Shown piece after piece: positions 24,666 to 34,911 of a stretch of DNA of 64,000 nucleotides. The notes beneath the pieces are model-generated. The model made no database searches and had not been told where the DNA came from. It saw only the letters and a list, made by a program, of their open reading frames with translations. How positions within the stretch are numbered: position 1 is the first letter of the stretch; each line of letters begins with the position of its first letter. Source of the stretch: Treponema sp. J25. GTDB lineage: Bacteria > Spirochaetota > Spirochaetia > Treponematales > Breznakiellaceae. The position numbers were made by a program, and so were the translations under genes. The DNA lies in the NCBI RefSeq assembly GCF_004343725.1, contig NZ_PTQW01000041.1:1-64000 (forward strand), given 5' to 3'.

Positions 24666-27600
24666 CTATTCCCGCCAGACCTCGGTGACCCCCTCAAACT
24701 GCTTTAAGTTTTCGAGTACCCAGGGTTCTGCGGAGAGGCTAATCTGACTTGCCGCTTTTATTACCGCCTCTCCCTGAACGAGAGGAATGTGGAGATACAC
24801 GGCACAGTTTCCTGAAAGACCCAGGAGCTCATCCCGGAGGGGATACAGTTTTTCTTCTGAGCTTAGAATGTCCCGGCGAAGTCGGATATGGACTTCCCGA
24901 TAGGACCGTTCTACCAGGTTGTTAATGTCGAGCAACTGATCCACAAGAAAACTCGGTCGGTCCCGTTTGGTGTCCACCTTTCCCTGGAAGGCTACAATAT
25001 CATCTACTTTCAGTCGATCCCGACAGCGTTCCCACACTTCGGGGAAAAAGGTAAGATCCATTTCTCCTCGATAATCTGCCAGGGTGCCAAAACCCATCCA
25101 TTTGCCGGTTTTGGTCTGGATGGGGCGAAGGGCCTTGATCATGCCAAGGATGATGTATTCCTTCCCCGGTGTTGACTGTTCCGGATGAGAGAGATCGAGG
25201 GTCACCGCCCGTTCCCATGCCTGCCGATAGGGATCCAGGGGGTGCCCTGAAAAATAAAAGCCGATGAGTTCCATCTCTATTTTAAGCTGTTCCGCATGGT
25301 CCCAATCGGGGGCGTTCTGGAACTCAAAATCGGGGTATTCCTTTTCGCCCGTATCTTCAAAGAGGCTCGACTGACCGAATCGTTTGTCTTCTTTTTTGTT
25401 CTGGGCGTATTCTACAGCCCGTTCTAGATTGGCGAGGAGGGTGGGCCGCGTCCTACCAAGCGTATCAAAGGCTCCCGTTTTAATGAGGAGTTCGATAGTT
25501 TTTTTGGTAACCGTCCGGAGATCTACCCGATCAAGAAAATCCATAAAATCCCGGTAGGGCCCCTTTTCTCGCTGCCTGAGAATTTCATCCGCCGCCGCGT
25601 CCCCGAGTCCCTTGATTCCCAAAAGTCCATACACGATGATGCCGTCTACCACCGTAAAGTATTTCCCCGACCGATTGATGTCCGGTGGTTCTATGGTAAG
25701 ACCCATCTTTCGGGCTTCGTCGATGTACTCTTTTAGTTTGTCGGGATTGGAGATTTCGTTGGTAAGGTTGGCCGCCATGAATTCGGCGGGGAAATTAGCC
25801 TTAAGGTAGGCCGTCCGATAAGCCAGGACCGAGTAGGCCGCGGCATGACTCTTGTTGAAGCCGTAGCCCGCAAAGGGAATCAGGATCTCGAAAATTCGGT
25901 CCGCATCTTCCTGCTTAAAGCCCCGTTTTACTGCCCCTTCGATAAAACGGCTTTTTTCCTTGACCATAACCTCGGGTTTTTTCTTTCCCATGGCGCGACG
26001 GAGCAGATCTGCTTGCCCCAGGCTGTAACCGGCGATCCTCTGGGCCACCTGCATGACCTGTTCCTGGTAGACGATAACGCCGTAGGTTTCTTTGAGGATA
26101 GGTTCAAGGCAGGGGTCGGGGTACACAATGGGCTGCCGTCCCCATTTAGAATCGATAAATTGGGGAATATAGGCCATGGGCCCTGGTCGATAAAGAGCGT
26201 TTAAGGCGATGAGATCTTCTATTTTGTTGGGTTTTGCCTGCTTCAAAATGTTCTGCATCCCCTGGGATTCAAACTGGAACACACTGGCGCTCTTGCCTTC
26301 TCCCAGGAGGGCAAAGGTCGCCTCGTCTTCTTCGCTGATCTTTTCAATAGAAAACTGGGCGTATTCTCCCCCCCGCTGGTGAATGAGTTCTTCTGTATTT
26401 TTAATGAGGGTGAGGGTCTTAAGACCCAGGAAGTCCATTTTGACAAGGCCACATTCTTCAATTTGGTCCATCGTAAACTGGGTGGCCACCGTACCGGTTT
26501 TCGCATCCCGGTAGAGGGGAACATAGTCAGTAAGTTCGGTTTTCCCAATTACAATTCCCGCCGCATGGAGACTGGAGTGGCGGTTTTTGTTTTCTAGTTT
26601 TTTGGCAATGGCAAATAGTTCCTGATAGCGGGGATCCTCCGCAAGCTGGGCCAGGCGGGGTTCGGCCTCGAAGGCCTTTTTTAGGGTCATCTTGGGGTCT
26701 TCCGGGATGAGCTTGGCAATCATGTTGGCCTCTGCCAGAGGAATGTCCAGGGCCCGGGCCACATCTTTTATAACCGCCTTGGCTTTAAGGGTTCCAAAGG
26801 TGATGATCTGGCCCACCCGGTTCCGGCCGTATTTCTGAGTCACATAGTCGATGACCTCACCCCGCCGTTCGAAGCAGAAGTCCACATCAAAGTCGGGCAT
26901 GGACACCCGTTCAGGGTTAAGGAATCGTTCAAAGAGGAGGTTGTACTTTAAGGGGTCGATATCGGTGATCTTCATCGCATAGGCCACGATGGAACCGGCA
27001 CCGGAGCCCCGGCCGGGACCGACGGGGATATTGTGGTTTTTTGCCCAGGTGATAAAATCCGCTACGATGAGAAAATAGCCTACGAACCCCATTTTTATGA
27101 TGATGTTAAGTTCGTAGTCGGCCCGTTCTTGTATGGCCGGGGTAACGGTCCCATAGCGTTCCTCCAGTCCCTTATAGGTAAGGTGGCGGATGTATGCGGC
27201 CTCTTCGGTGAAGGGTTCAGGAAGTTCAAAGTCGGGAAGCATGGGGCCCGGAAGAGGTATTTTTGTTTCGCATCGCTCCGCAATGCGGACCGTATTTAAG
27301 AGGGCCTCCGGATAATCAGGAAAAAGGGCCGCCATCTCTTCGGGGCTTTTCATGTAGAACTGATTGGTTTCAAAACGCATCCGGGAAATTTCACTGCGTT
27401 TTTTGTTGGTAGAGATACAAAGAAGGATATCCTGGGCCACCGCATCTTCTGGGTCCAGATAATGAATATCGTTGGTGGCCACGAGGGGAATGCCGGTCCG
27501 TTTACTCAGGGCCACCAGGAGGGCATTGGCCTTTTTTTGTTCCGGAATACCGTGATCCTGGAGTTCCAGATAAAAGTTGTTATCCCCAAGAATATCCCGC

Positions 27601-28088
27601 AGCCGCCGGGCCCGCCGTTCCGCCTCTTCTAGTTTGCCTTCCAGTAAAAGACTGGGGATTTCGCCCCCGAGGCATGCCGAAAGGCCGATGAGATCTTTCC
27701 CATATTGGATAAGGAGTTCCTCGTCGATGCGGGGCTTATAGTAAAAGCCCTCGGTGTACGAAAGGGAGGAAAGCTTCATCAGATTCCGGTAGCCCTCTTC
27801 ACTTGTGGCCAGGAGTACCAGGTGATAGTACTTGTTGCCCTGTTCGCTGCCTTTCTTTTCGTGGCGGGACGTGGGGGCCATGTAAAACTCGCTACCAATG
27901 ATAGGATGGATTTCCTGTTCGAGGCATTTTTTGTAGAACTTGAGCACCCCAAACATGTTGCCGTGATCGGTAATGGCCAGGTGTTTCATCCCCAGGGTCT
28001 TTGCCTTGTGGATAAGGCTTTCGATGGAAGCTGCCCCATCAAGGAGAGAATAGTCCGAGTGGACATGCAAATGGGCAAACTCGAGCAT
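24666..28088 (-). CDS. dnaE: DNA polymerase III alpha subunit
   Basis: The protein is 1140 residues. A PHP domain opens with FAHLHVHSDYSLLDGA, followed by palm motifs with GPGRGSGAGS and the acidic pair in MPDFDVDFC. Finger and beta-binding regions, a helix-hairpin-helix and an OB fold come next (GTLADYRGEMDLTFFPEVW). It is the replicative polymerase of the DnaE1 type. The start at 28088 is set by the PHP motif; upstream residues read through to 28295 have no family match. It converges on the diguanylate cyclase gene with 7 nt between stops and no hairpin. The 283-nt gap to the next gene holds no coding sequence. Confidence 0.97.
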   Translation of the reverse strand: MLEFAHLHVHSDYSLLDGAASIESLIHKAKTLGMKHLAITDHGNMFGVLKFYKKCLEQEIHPIIGSEFYMAPTSRHEKKGSEQGNKYYHLVLLATSEEGYRNLMKLSSLSYTEGFYYKPRIDEELLIQYGKDLIGLSACLGGEIPSLLLEGKLEEAERRARRLRDILGDNNFYLELQDHGIPEQKKANALLVALSKRTGIPLVATNDIHYLDPEDAVAQDILLCISTNKKRSEISRMRFETNQFYMKSPEEMAALFPDYPEALLNTVRIAERCETKIPLPGPMLPDFELPEPFTEEAAYIRHLTYKGLEERYGTVTPAIQERADYELNIIIKMGFVGYFLIVADFITWAKNHNIPVGPGRGSGAGSIVAYAMKITDIDPLKYNLLFERFLNPERVSMPDFDVDFCFERRGEVIDYVTQKYGRNRVGQIITFGTLKAKAVIKDVARALDIPLAEANMIAKLIPEDPKMTLKKAFEAEPRLAQLAEDPRYQELFAIAKKLENKNRHSSLHAAGIVIGKTELTDYVPLYRDAKTGTVATQFTMDQIEECGLVKMDFLGLKTLTLIKNTEELIHQRGGEYAQFSIEKISEEDEATFALLGEGKSASVFQFESQGMQNILKQAKPNKIEDLIALNALYRPGPMAYIPQFIDSKWGRQPIVYPDPCLEPILKETYGVIVYQEQVMQVAQRIAGYSLGQADLLRRAMGKKKPEVMVKEKSRFIEGAVKRGFKQEDADRIFEILIPFAGYGFNKSHAAAYSVLAYRTAYLKANFPAEFMAANLTNEISNPDKLKEYIDEARKMGLTIEPPDINRSGKYFTVVDGIIVYGLLGIKGLGDAAADEILRQREKGPYRDFMDFLDRVDLRTVTKKTIELLIKTGAFDTLGRTRPTLLANLERAVEYAQNKKEDKRFGQSSLFEDTGEKEYPDFEFQNAPDWDHAEQLKIEMELIGFYFSGHPLDPYRQAWERAVTLDLSHPEQSTPGKEYIILGMIKALRPIQTKTGKWMGFGTLADYRGEMDLTFFPEVWERCRDRLKVDDIVAFQGKVDTKRDRPSFLVDQLLDINNLVERSYREVHIRLRRDILSSEEKLYPLRDELLGLSGNCAVYLHIPLVQGEAVIKAASQISLSAEPWVLENLKQFEGVTEVWRE

Positions 28089-28371
28089 AGGTATCCCTAT
28101 TCTAGTAGGGAATGGAGAGAAGGGCAAGAAGGATTTCATTGCTTTTTTATCAGCCTTTGATACGAAATCAACAATTGTCTTGAAGTATAGGTACCGTCCA
28201 GAACGAAGGAGGGTGCCTATGGATATGAAGTGAAACGATGTTTCAGAAAAGTCGGAATAGTCAAAAAAATGGACAGAAAATTCTAGCCATCTCACCCTAG
28301 GATGGTGACATGGAATAAAGGCCGGTGAAAAAGGTCTTTTCCGGAGAAACTAATTTGAAAGGAGTTTGAGT

Positions 28372-29481
28372 ATGATGAAACGAATTGTGCACGTCAGTGC
28401 CCTATTACTGCTTGTGGGAACTATGGTATTTGCGGCGGATCCCAAATTCAATCTGAACGCCCGGGTAAGTTCTAACCTTTTTACCTATGATGTTACCAAT
28501 GGGAACATGACCAAGAAATTAGGTATCGGGGATGTATCCAGTACCGATACGGTGGCCATTTCTTATAGCGACAAGAATGCAGGGGCCTATCTTTCTCTTA
28601 AAGTAAGCGATCTTATCGGTTCGAGCGGTGGTACTACTGTAACTGATGATTATTACGGCTGGATGAAGTTTGGGGATCTCAAACTTACCGCTGGGGAATG
28701 GGATCATCGTTATGCGAGCCGGGTTACCACCGATGCGAGCAGCTTTGGGGGCCTCTGGGACCTTAAATATGGGGTACTTACATATAGTGCTTCCGCAGAG
28801 GGCCGGGTGAGTGTAACCGAATCGGACAACATAACTCCCTGGGAAATCGAAGCGGCCGCGGACTATGTGTTCCAGGACCTGACGGTAAGTCTTTCCACCG
28901 GTAACGTGAGTGCCTCAAATGCATATAAGGATTATAACGTGGCCGAGTTCTTTGGTGCCCGGGCAGCTTACAAAGTAAAGGATGTGGTGGATGCCAATGT
29001 GTCCTTTGTGATGAACGGCAAGAATAAGATGCAGATCGGTGCCTTTGGAAACCTCCTCATGGTAAAGGGGCTTACCCTTGTGGCTGGCTACTCGGGATAC
29101 CAGGACCTGGACAATTCTGTTAATAGCCGCAATGCAGGGGAACTCCGGGCCCGCTATGCCATCGATGCGCTTGCTATCACCACCCACAACAATGTTACCG
29201 TAGGAGATAAGCGGCTTATTATCTATGATATGGTGAGCCTCTCTTATAAGATTAATGACGTTATTACCCCCTCTCTTATGGTAGCAAATACGAATTTCTC
29301 TGGGGATAATACTGCCGCGGCCCAGAGGGGCAATGTCCTGGTTGTAAAGCCCGGTATTACCCTCACGGCCCAGAAGGGTGCTACCATCGATGCGGCTCTG
29401 CGCTTTACCATCACCAATCCTGAAACGGGTTCTTCCTCCACTATTATGGATATGCCCGTGGTGTTCCGGGTGAAATTCTAA
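28372..29481 (+). CDS. Outer-membrane beta-barrel protein (porin-like), 369 aa
   Basis: A signal peptide (MMKRIVHVSALLLLVGTMVFA) precedes about sixteen amphipathic strands of 9-12 residues, and the chain ends VVFRVKF with a terminal Phe as barrel proteins do. The size fits a porin. It is distantly like the barrel at 40633 in build, and the two flank the pectin genes, so sugar-oligomer uptake is plausible. AAAGGAG lies 7 nt before the ATG. Upstream, CCGG...TTTTCCGG around 28321-28344 may form a leader hairpin. A long structured tail follows the gene. Confidence 0.75.
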   Translation: MMKRIVHVSALLLLVGTMVFAADPKFNLNARVSSNLFTYDVTNGNMTKKLGIGDVSSTDTVAISYSDKNAGAYLSLKVSDLIGSSGGTTVTDDYYGWMKFGDLKLTAGEWDHRYASRVTTDASSFGGLWDLKYGVLTYSASAEGRVSVTESDNITPWEIEAAADYVFQDLTVSLSTGNVSASNAYKDYNVAEFFGARAAYKVKDVVDANVSFVMNGKNKMQIGAFGNLLMVKGLTLVAGYSGYQDLDNSVNSRNAGELRARYAIDALAITTHNNVTVGDKRLIIYDMVSLSYKINDVITPSLMVANTNFSGDNTAAAQRGNVLVVKPGITLTAQKGATIDAALRFTITNPETGSSSTIMDMPVVFRVKF

Positions 29482-29495
29482 TTAATTAAGTTAAG

Positions 29496-29606
29496 GCGGA
29501 GGTGGTACGCTGGTACGCCCTCCGCAGTGTTTGTATAACCCAGCCCCCTTGTCAGGAGATAAGGGGGACCGGTTATACCAGCATTGCTGGTAAGAGCCTT
29601 CTTCTT
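29496..29606 (+). other. Run of stacked hairpins behind the porin-like gene
   Basis: GCGGAGG (29496-29502) pairs with CCTCCGC (29519-29525) around two tandem copies of TGGTACGC. GTATAACC (29533-29540) pairs with GGTTATAC (29571-29578), enclosing CCCCCTT (29544-29550) with AAGGGGG (29561-29567). CCAGCA/TGCTGG (29578-29590) follows. With the terminator behind them these make about 150 nt of dense structure. It may be a stabilising 3' UTR or a small RNA cut from it. Confidence 0.5.
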
Positions 29607-29650
29607 GGCCTCTAAGCTCGCCGTCGGCGGGTTTAGAGGCCACTTTTTTG
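29607..29650 (+). terminator. Strong terminator
   Basis: GGCCTCTAA (29607-29615) pairs with TTTAGAGGCC (29632-29641), one G unpaired on top, and ACTTTTTTGACTTT follows. It ends the transcript of the porin-like gene. Confidence 0.85.
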
Positions 29651-29715
29651 ACTTTCTCGTGGGGGCCCCCTATGTATGGCAAGCGAAAAGGCGCTTTCGG
29701 CACTCCTAGGGGATC

Positions 29716-31371
29716 CTACTTCTCCTGGGGGATGTATTCAAACCAGTCAAAATCGGCGGGGGTAGTACTACAGGAACCACCATTGTAGGCAAAGATTCCT
29801 ACCATGGTACCGGTAAAGCGTTTGCTATGGGGCCCCTGGTAGCCTTCGTCTGAAAGATGGTAGCAATCGGAAATCGTTACAAGCTCTTCCCAGTGAAGGC
29901 CGTCATATGAATACAGAAAATGCCGTTCCAGAGCTCTGGTAAGTATTCGTAGATATAGTTGAGAGGAAGGAACGGTTTTGTTGGTGTTTCCCTGGGGTAT
30001 TGTGAGTGATTCTTGCCCGGGGACCCTTTCTGGTATAGGATATTCTGGCCTTTCTGCCACGGGGATGTATCCGGTTCCTCGTTGGTCTTCTACAAAAAGA
30101 TACCAGGAGTCTCCCTTTCGTCTTCTCCCAAATTTGATATGTGTTTTGGTATCGTAGTACAGGGTGAGTCCTGCTTCTTCACCAGGGCTCTGGGGATTAA
30201 ATTCCATGAGACACGTGGCCTCCGATACAAGGCTTGTTTCCCGTTGGAGTAGGGGATGTGCCGTAAGTTCATTAAGGTTAGCACTGCGGCAATAGAGTCG
30301 AAGATAGCCTGGCCGCTCGGTTAGTGAATAGGCGGAAAAATCGGGATTCCGGGGAGTATACCACCGAATATCGAGATGGGCTGCTTCAAAATCATCCCTA
30401 TTCTTTTCAGGAAAAGGGCTCCAGGGAAGATTTGGGGCCCTATTCACAAGACTTGGCCCTTTCTTCTCATTGATGATAGGCCAACCATCGTCGGTCCACT
30501 GGACAGGGTCCAGGGCGGTCTCTCTTCCCAGAATACAGAAGCGGTCCGCTTCAAGATTGACGGGATGGGCAGAAACCGGTCTTCCGCAGAGGTACAATAC
30601 CCACCAGGAGCCATCGGGGGCCTCTACAAATTTCCCATGACCACAGCGTTGCAAGGGAGACTCTGGATCGTTTTGTTTCAGGATAGGATTATGAGGGTTG
30701 CTTTCATAGGGACCATACAGAGATCGGGATCGACCGGACCCTATTTGGTGGCCATAACCGGTACCGCCTTCGGCAGTAAGGATATAGTACCATCCATCTT
30801 TTTTAAACAGGTGAGGCCCTTCAGGGATCCGTCCCCCTGAGCCTTCCCAGATGGTTTTGATTTCCCCTGTTACGGTAGAACAGTCGTCAGTAAGGGGAAT
30901 AATGCGTACCCCCGGATTTAGGAGCATGTAGTGTTTCCCATCCTCATCAACAAAGTGAGAAGGATCAATGCCATCCACATCGATAAATCGAGGATAGGAA
31001 TAGGGCCCCTCTGGATTGGGAGAAGTCACCACCATTTGACGACGAATAAGAGAGGAGGGGCTTCCATCCTGTTGAATCTCGTTAAGCCGTAGGGTCACAA
31101 AAATGTAAAAAAGACCATTGTAATAGGAAATATCGGGGGCCCAAAAACCCCGACCGTCCATGAGTCCCCGGATATCAAGCCAGTCACTGCGGGTCCAAAC
31201 GTGACCAATGGGCCGCCAGTGGACTAGGTCCCGGGAATGGGAGATGACAATGCCGGGGTAATAATGAAAAGTGGAGTTCACGAGGTAAAAATCGTTTCCT
31301 ACCCGGATCACCGAAGGATCGGGATGAAAGCCGGGATATACAGGATTGGCGTAGGTCTGTATCGTATTCAT
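29716..31371 (-). CDS. GH43 glycosidase (xylosidase/arabinofuranosidase type), 551 aa
   Basis: A five-bladed propeller occupies residues 8-310. It has the GH43 triad: D18 (base) in HPDPS, D136 in GIDPSHF and E184 (acid) in PEGPHLF. A C-terminal beta-sandwich (about 330-550) helps shape the pocket, as in subfamilies 10-12. It removes terminal xylose or arabinose from short oligomers. No signal peptide is present, so it probably works in the cytoplasm on imported oligomers. It is transcribed away from the second GH43 gene. No clear Shine-Dalgarno precedes the ATG at 31371. Confidence 0.92.
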   Translation of the reverse strand: MNTIQTYANPVYPGFHPDPSVIRVGNDFYLVNSTFHYYPGIVISHSRDLVHWRPIGHVWTRSDWLDIRGLMDGRGFWAPDISYYNGLFYIFVTLRLNEIQQDGSPSSLIRRQMVVTSPNPEGPYSYPRFIDVDGIDPSHFVDEDGKHYMLLNPGVRIIPLTDDCSTVTGEIKTIWEGSGGRIPEGPHLFKKDGWYYILTAEGGTGYGHQIGSGRSRSLYGPYESNPHNPILKQNDPESPLQRCGHGKFVEAPDGSWWVLYLCGRPVSAHPVNLEADRFCILGRETALDPVQWTDDGWPIINEKKGPSLVNRAPNLPWSPFPEKNRDDFEAAHLDIRWYTPRNPDFSAYSLTERPGYLRLYCRSANLNELTAHPLLQRETSLVSEATCLMEFNPQSPGEEAGLTLYYDTKTHIKFGRRRKGDSWYLFVEDQRGTGYIPVAERPEYPIPERVPGQESLTIPQGNTNKTVPSSQLYLRILTRALERHFLYSYDGLHWEELVTISDCYHLSDEGYQGPHSKRFTGTMVGIFAYNGGSCSTTPADFDWFEYIPQEK

Positions 31372-31513
31372 GAAGGTACTATATCACATCAGCAAACAAG
31401 GGGGATGGATTATTCAGATAAAAAATAGTACTACGCCGGCATAGTTAAAAAAGAAGCCTGGATACTGCATCCTCCCTTGAAAATTCCTCTGATATACTGG
31501 ACCTCAAAATCTT

Positions 31514-33187
31514 ATGAACAGTGTACCCCTTGATACTGTCTGGAACCCCTGTGCCTCGGAGCGGGAGTATCGGAATCCTATCCTCTATGCGGACTATTCA
31601 GATCCTGATGTGATTCGGGTAGGGGATCGTTTCTACGGAACCGCAAGTAGCTTTGTTCATACTCCGGGACTCCCAATCCTTGAGTCAGAAGATCTGGTTC
31701 ACTGGCGTCTTATTTCGTATGCGATTCCTCGTTTACCGGTGTATTATGATGGGCCGGTCCGTCATGGGGATGGCGTATGGGCCCCGAGTATCCGATATCA
31801 CGATGGGTGGTTCTGGATCTTTTTTAGCATGCCCGATGAGGGGATTTTTATGACCCGGGCGCAGGATCCCCGAGGACCCTGGACACCGATTCGCTGTGTG
31901 CAGGCGGTAAAAGGCTGGATTGATCCCTGTCCTTTATGGGATGAGGATGGATCGGCATATCTTGTTCATGCCTTTGCTAAAAGTCGCTGTGGTATTAAAA
32001 GTAAGCTCCAGCTTTTTAGGCTGCGCTCCGATGGTTCTGCATTGGTCGGGGATGGCCGGATCATTTTTGATGGTACCGAAACCCAGCCTACAATAGAGGG
32101 GCCTAAATTGTATAAGCGAAATGGGTGGTACTATATTTTTGCCCCCGCCGGCGGGGTAAAGCAGGGTTGGCAGACCGTACTTCGGTCTCGTTCTATCTGG
32201 GGCCCCTACGAAGAACGGATTGTACTTCATCAAGGGAATACGGCCGTAAATGGTCCTCATCAGGGGGCCTATGTAGAATTAGAAGATGGCTCTGGCTGGT
32301 TTATCCATTTCCAGGATCGGGATGCGTATGGACGGATCTGGCATTTGCAACCTGTTTCGTGGCACGATGATTGGCCCTGTATAGGTATCGATCAAAATAA
32401 TGATGATATTGGAGAGCCGGTATCGGTGTATCCCATGCCCTCATGTCAGAAGAAAATATTGGGGACACCCATTGCCGAAGAAGCACTGAAGGAAATCGGA
32501 CAAAAAAAATTAGATCCTCCGACGACCACTTCTTTAGAAGAGAAGGCTAACTTCTCCAGTGCAACTGACCTCAGCGATGAGTTTGATGGACCCGACCTTG
32601 CTCTCCAATGGCAATGGGAAGGAAATACTATGTCCCCTCCCTGCTCTCTTAAAGAACGAGAAAGCTCCCTTCGTCTTTTTGCGTATCCCTGTCCTGGAGA
32701 AGAGTTCTGGTTATATCAATACCCGAATATCCTAAGCCAGAAATTCCCGGCGCCTCAGTTCACGGTAGATGCGGTTCTTACAGGGATGGCTGGAGAAGAG
32801 GTTCTTTCAGGACTCATGGTGTGCGGAGAGACCTATTATTACCTGGGAGCTCTCCGGGAAGAACAATGTATTCGGTTGGTTACCGGTTGGGGAAGCAAAG
32901 AACAAAAGGATGTGCTATATAAGGGGCTGATGTTTGAGTCGGAGGTTTTTCCGCTTGTTTTTCGCCTGACCATAAGAGAAGGGGGGCAAGGAGCCTGGGC
33001 TTGGAGTTGTGATGGACGTACCTTTGATGCTATTGGCGAACCTTTTCAAGCAGTACCGGGACGATGGGTAGGAAGTCGTTTTGGTGTTTTCTCGGTGTGT
33101 ATCGGGGACGGCGGTTTGCTTTCCGGCTCTGGCTGGGCCGATTTTGAACGAGTAGAGGTTATAGGCCCCTCGGAAAATTTTGGGTAA
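31514..33187 (+). CDS. GH43 glycosidase, second, 557 aa
   Basis: The same fold as its divergent neighbour, with catalytic D30 in YSDPDV, D137 in GWIDPCP and E195 in TIEGPKLY, then a C-terminal beta-sandwich (about 365-550). The two proteins differ clearly in loops and in the middle of the chain, so they probably have different linkages or sugars. No signal peptide is seen. It lies 156 nt upstream of the sugar importer genes, which fits feeding on the imported product. The ribosome site is weak (GGACC 10 nt upstream), and a TGATATACT extended -10 lies just before it. Confidence 0.92.
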   Translation: MNSVPLDTVWNPCASEREYRNPILYADYSDPDVIRVGDRFYGTASSFVHTPGLPILESEDLVHWRLISYAIPRLPVYYDGPVRHGDGVWAPSIRYHDGWFWIFFSMPDEGIFMTRAQDPRGPWTPIRCVQAVKGWIDPCPLWDEDGSAYLVHAFAKSRCGIKSKLQLFRLRSDGSALVGDGRIIFDGTETQPTIEGPKLYKRNGWYYIFAPAGGVKQGWQTVLRSRSIWGPYEERIVLHQGNTAVNGPHQGAYVELEDGSGWFIHFQDRDAYGRIWHLQPVSWHDDWPCIGIDQNNDDIGEPVSVYPMPSCQKKILGTPIAEEALKEIGQKKLDPPTTTSLEEKANFSSATDLSDEFDGPDLALQWQWEGNTMSPPCSLKERESSLRLFAYPCPGEEFWLYQYPNILSQKFPAPQFTVDAVLTGMAGEEVLSGLMVCGETYYYLGALREEQCIRLVTGWGSKEQKDVLYKGLMFESEVFPLVFRLTIREGGQGAWAWSCDGRTFDAIGEPFQAVPGRWVGSRFGVFSVCIGDGGLLSGSGWADFERVEVIGPSENFG

Positions 33188-33343
33188 GTTAAGAAAGGGA
33201 GTAAGTTTTAGGAACACATGAAAAATCATAAGAGGAAAAGTATAAATAAAAAAAGAACGGTTTAATCCTAAGATTGGTCGTTTCATTCCTGATAAAGACT
33301 GATAAGATATAATATCCTTAATAATTTTTTCAAAGGAGATTGT

Positions 33344-34807
33344 ATGATCCATAAAAGATTCTTGGCCATAACCATTGCGGTGGCCCTGGCAGCTAGTATT
33401 TTTTCTAGTTGTTCCCAGGGTGAAACGGCGGCAAAAGCAAAAAAAGTAGAAAAACCCACCTCCATTTCTCTTATGGTAGATGGGACCTTTTTGCCAAAGG
33501 AAAATGGGCAGGATATTCTGGTAGAAGGCTATAAGGCTCTAACAGGAATCGAGCTGGTAGTAAACCAACCGGCCCACAATGAGTATTACCAAAAACTTAA
33601 CCTGGCCTTTTCCACCGGTGATGTGCCGGATGTGGTACTCCTGGGGAGCTATGCCTACGCTTCTTATGGGGCAAATGGGTCTTTGTATGACCTCACGGAA
33701 CTATATGAAAAATCCTCTCTAAAAGATCGGGTAAAGGATCCGGCGATTATCGAAGCATTAAAGATAAATGGACGGCTGTATGGTATTCCCTATGAACGGG
33801 GTAATGGAACGGTAACCTATGTTCGGGGTGACTGGCTTGAGAAACTTGGTCTTCAGCCTCCTACAAATTATGATGAATTTATCAATATGCTTCGGCTTTT
33901 TAAAAACAAGAATCCCGATGGTCTTAAACCCGATAAAGTCATTCCCCTTACCGCAGCAGGTCTGGTGAATTCTGAATATCCGCTGGATATTTATCTACGA
34001 GAATTCTATCAGGATGCAAGTCCCGATTTTATCAAAAAAGATGGTAAGTGGATCGACGGGATGAGTGATCCCGCGATGGTAGCTGCCCTTAAGCGAATGC
34101 GGGATGCCTATGCGGAAGGGCTTATTGATAAAGAGATTATTACCAACAAGACATCTACCTGTCGGGATAAATTCTACTCCGGTGTTGTTGGGGTCTTCAA
34201 TTATTGGGCAGGTACCTGGAACCGAAATCTGGCCTTGAATATCGAAAAAAATAATCCCCAGGCTAAGGTAACCCCGATTCCGGCCATTAAAGAAACTAAA
34301 TATATTGAACGCCCTGCAACGGTGATTGCAATTACTAAGAATTGTAAGAATCCCGAAGCAGTTTTTAAATATTTCTTTGAATTTTTATTGGACGGAGATA
34401 AGGGCCAAACCTTTGCTACCTTTGGTGTGGAAGGAAAAACTTATGAGATAAAAGATGGAATGATCCAGTTCCTTCCTTCGGTTCAGGATCCGGCAAAGCC
34501 CTTTGTAAAAGCCTGGTTCTCTCCTGAACTCCCTGTGTTTGATTGGAATCCTGCCTGGAAGCCTACTGATGAGAGAATTACTAATTCCTTAGCTATTTTC
34601 CAGAAAGATGCGGTTTCGTATAAGGTATTTCCTTCTTCGGATACTATTAGTCAGCTTTTGCCAGAACTTAATACCATTAAGGCGAACTATGTGACGAAAA
34701 TTGTGTACGGAACTCTCAGCATCGAGGAAGGACTTGCCCAATATCAGAAGGATGCTCAAAAATACGTCGAGGCTATTCTCGCGGAACTTGCAAAGGTCGC
34801 TCCTTAA
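33344..34807 (+). CDS. Sugar ABC importer, substrate-binding lipoprotein, 487 aa
   Basis: A signal ending in SIFSSC gives a lipid-anchored Cys. The mature part is a family 1 extracellular solute-binding protein of the LplA type, with PDVVLLGSYAY, LKINGRLYGIPYERG and a C-terminal lobe ending KYVEAILAELAKV. It should capture oligosaccharides, here most likely from pectin or arabinan. CAAAGGAG lies 5 nt before the ATG. TATAAT at 33308-33313 marks a -10, but no good -35 is seen, as expected where an activator is needed. Hairpins after the gene may lower expression of the permeases. Confidence 0.9.
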   Translation: MIHKRFLAITIAVALAASIFSSCSQGETAAKAKKVEKPTSISLMVDGTFLPKENGQDILVEGYKALTGIELVVNQPAHNEYYQKLNLAFSTGDVPDVVLLGSYAYASYGANGSLYDLTELYEKSSLKDRVKDPAIIEALKINGRLYGIPYERGNGTVTYVRGDWLEKLGLQPPTNYDEFINMLRLFKNKNPDGLKPDKVIPLTAAGLVNSEYPLDIYLREFYQDASPDFIKKDGKWIDGMSDPAMVAALKRMRDAYAEGLIDKEIITNKTSTCRDKFYSGVVGVFNYWAGTWNRNLALNIEKNNPQAKVTPIPAIKETKYIERPATVIAITKNCKNPEAVFKYFFEFLLDGDKGQTFATFGVEGKTYEIKDGMIQFLPSVQDPAKPFVKAWFSPELPVFDWNPAWKPTDERITNSLAIFQKDAVSYKVFPSSDTISQLLPELNTIKANYVTKIVYGTLSIEEGLAQYQKDAQKYVEAILAELAKVAP

Positions 34808-34819
34808 TAACAGTTATTT

Positions 34820-34885
34820 GTTAGCTACTCTGTTGAAGGGTAGCCAACTTTGCCATGATGAGAGCCCTGTTTTTATAGGGCTCTC
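34820..34885 (+). promoter_or_regulatory. Two intercistronic hairpins
   Basis: GTTAGCTAC (34820-34828) pairs with GTAGCCAAC (34840-34848) with one mismatch. GAGAGCCCT (34860-34868) pairs perfectly with AGGGCTCTC (34877-34885). No T-run follows, so they probably protect the upstream mRNA end or slow read-through rather than stop it. Confidence 0.6.
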
Positions 34886-34911
34886 ATGGTATTAAAAAGG
34901 ATATGTTCCCT

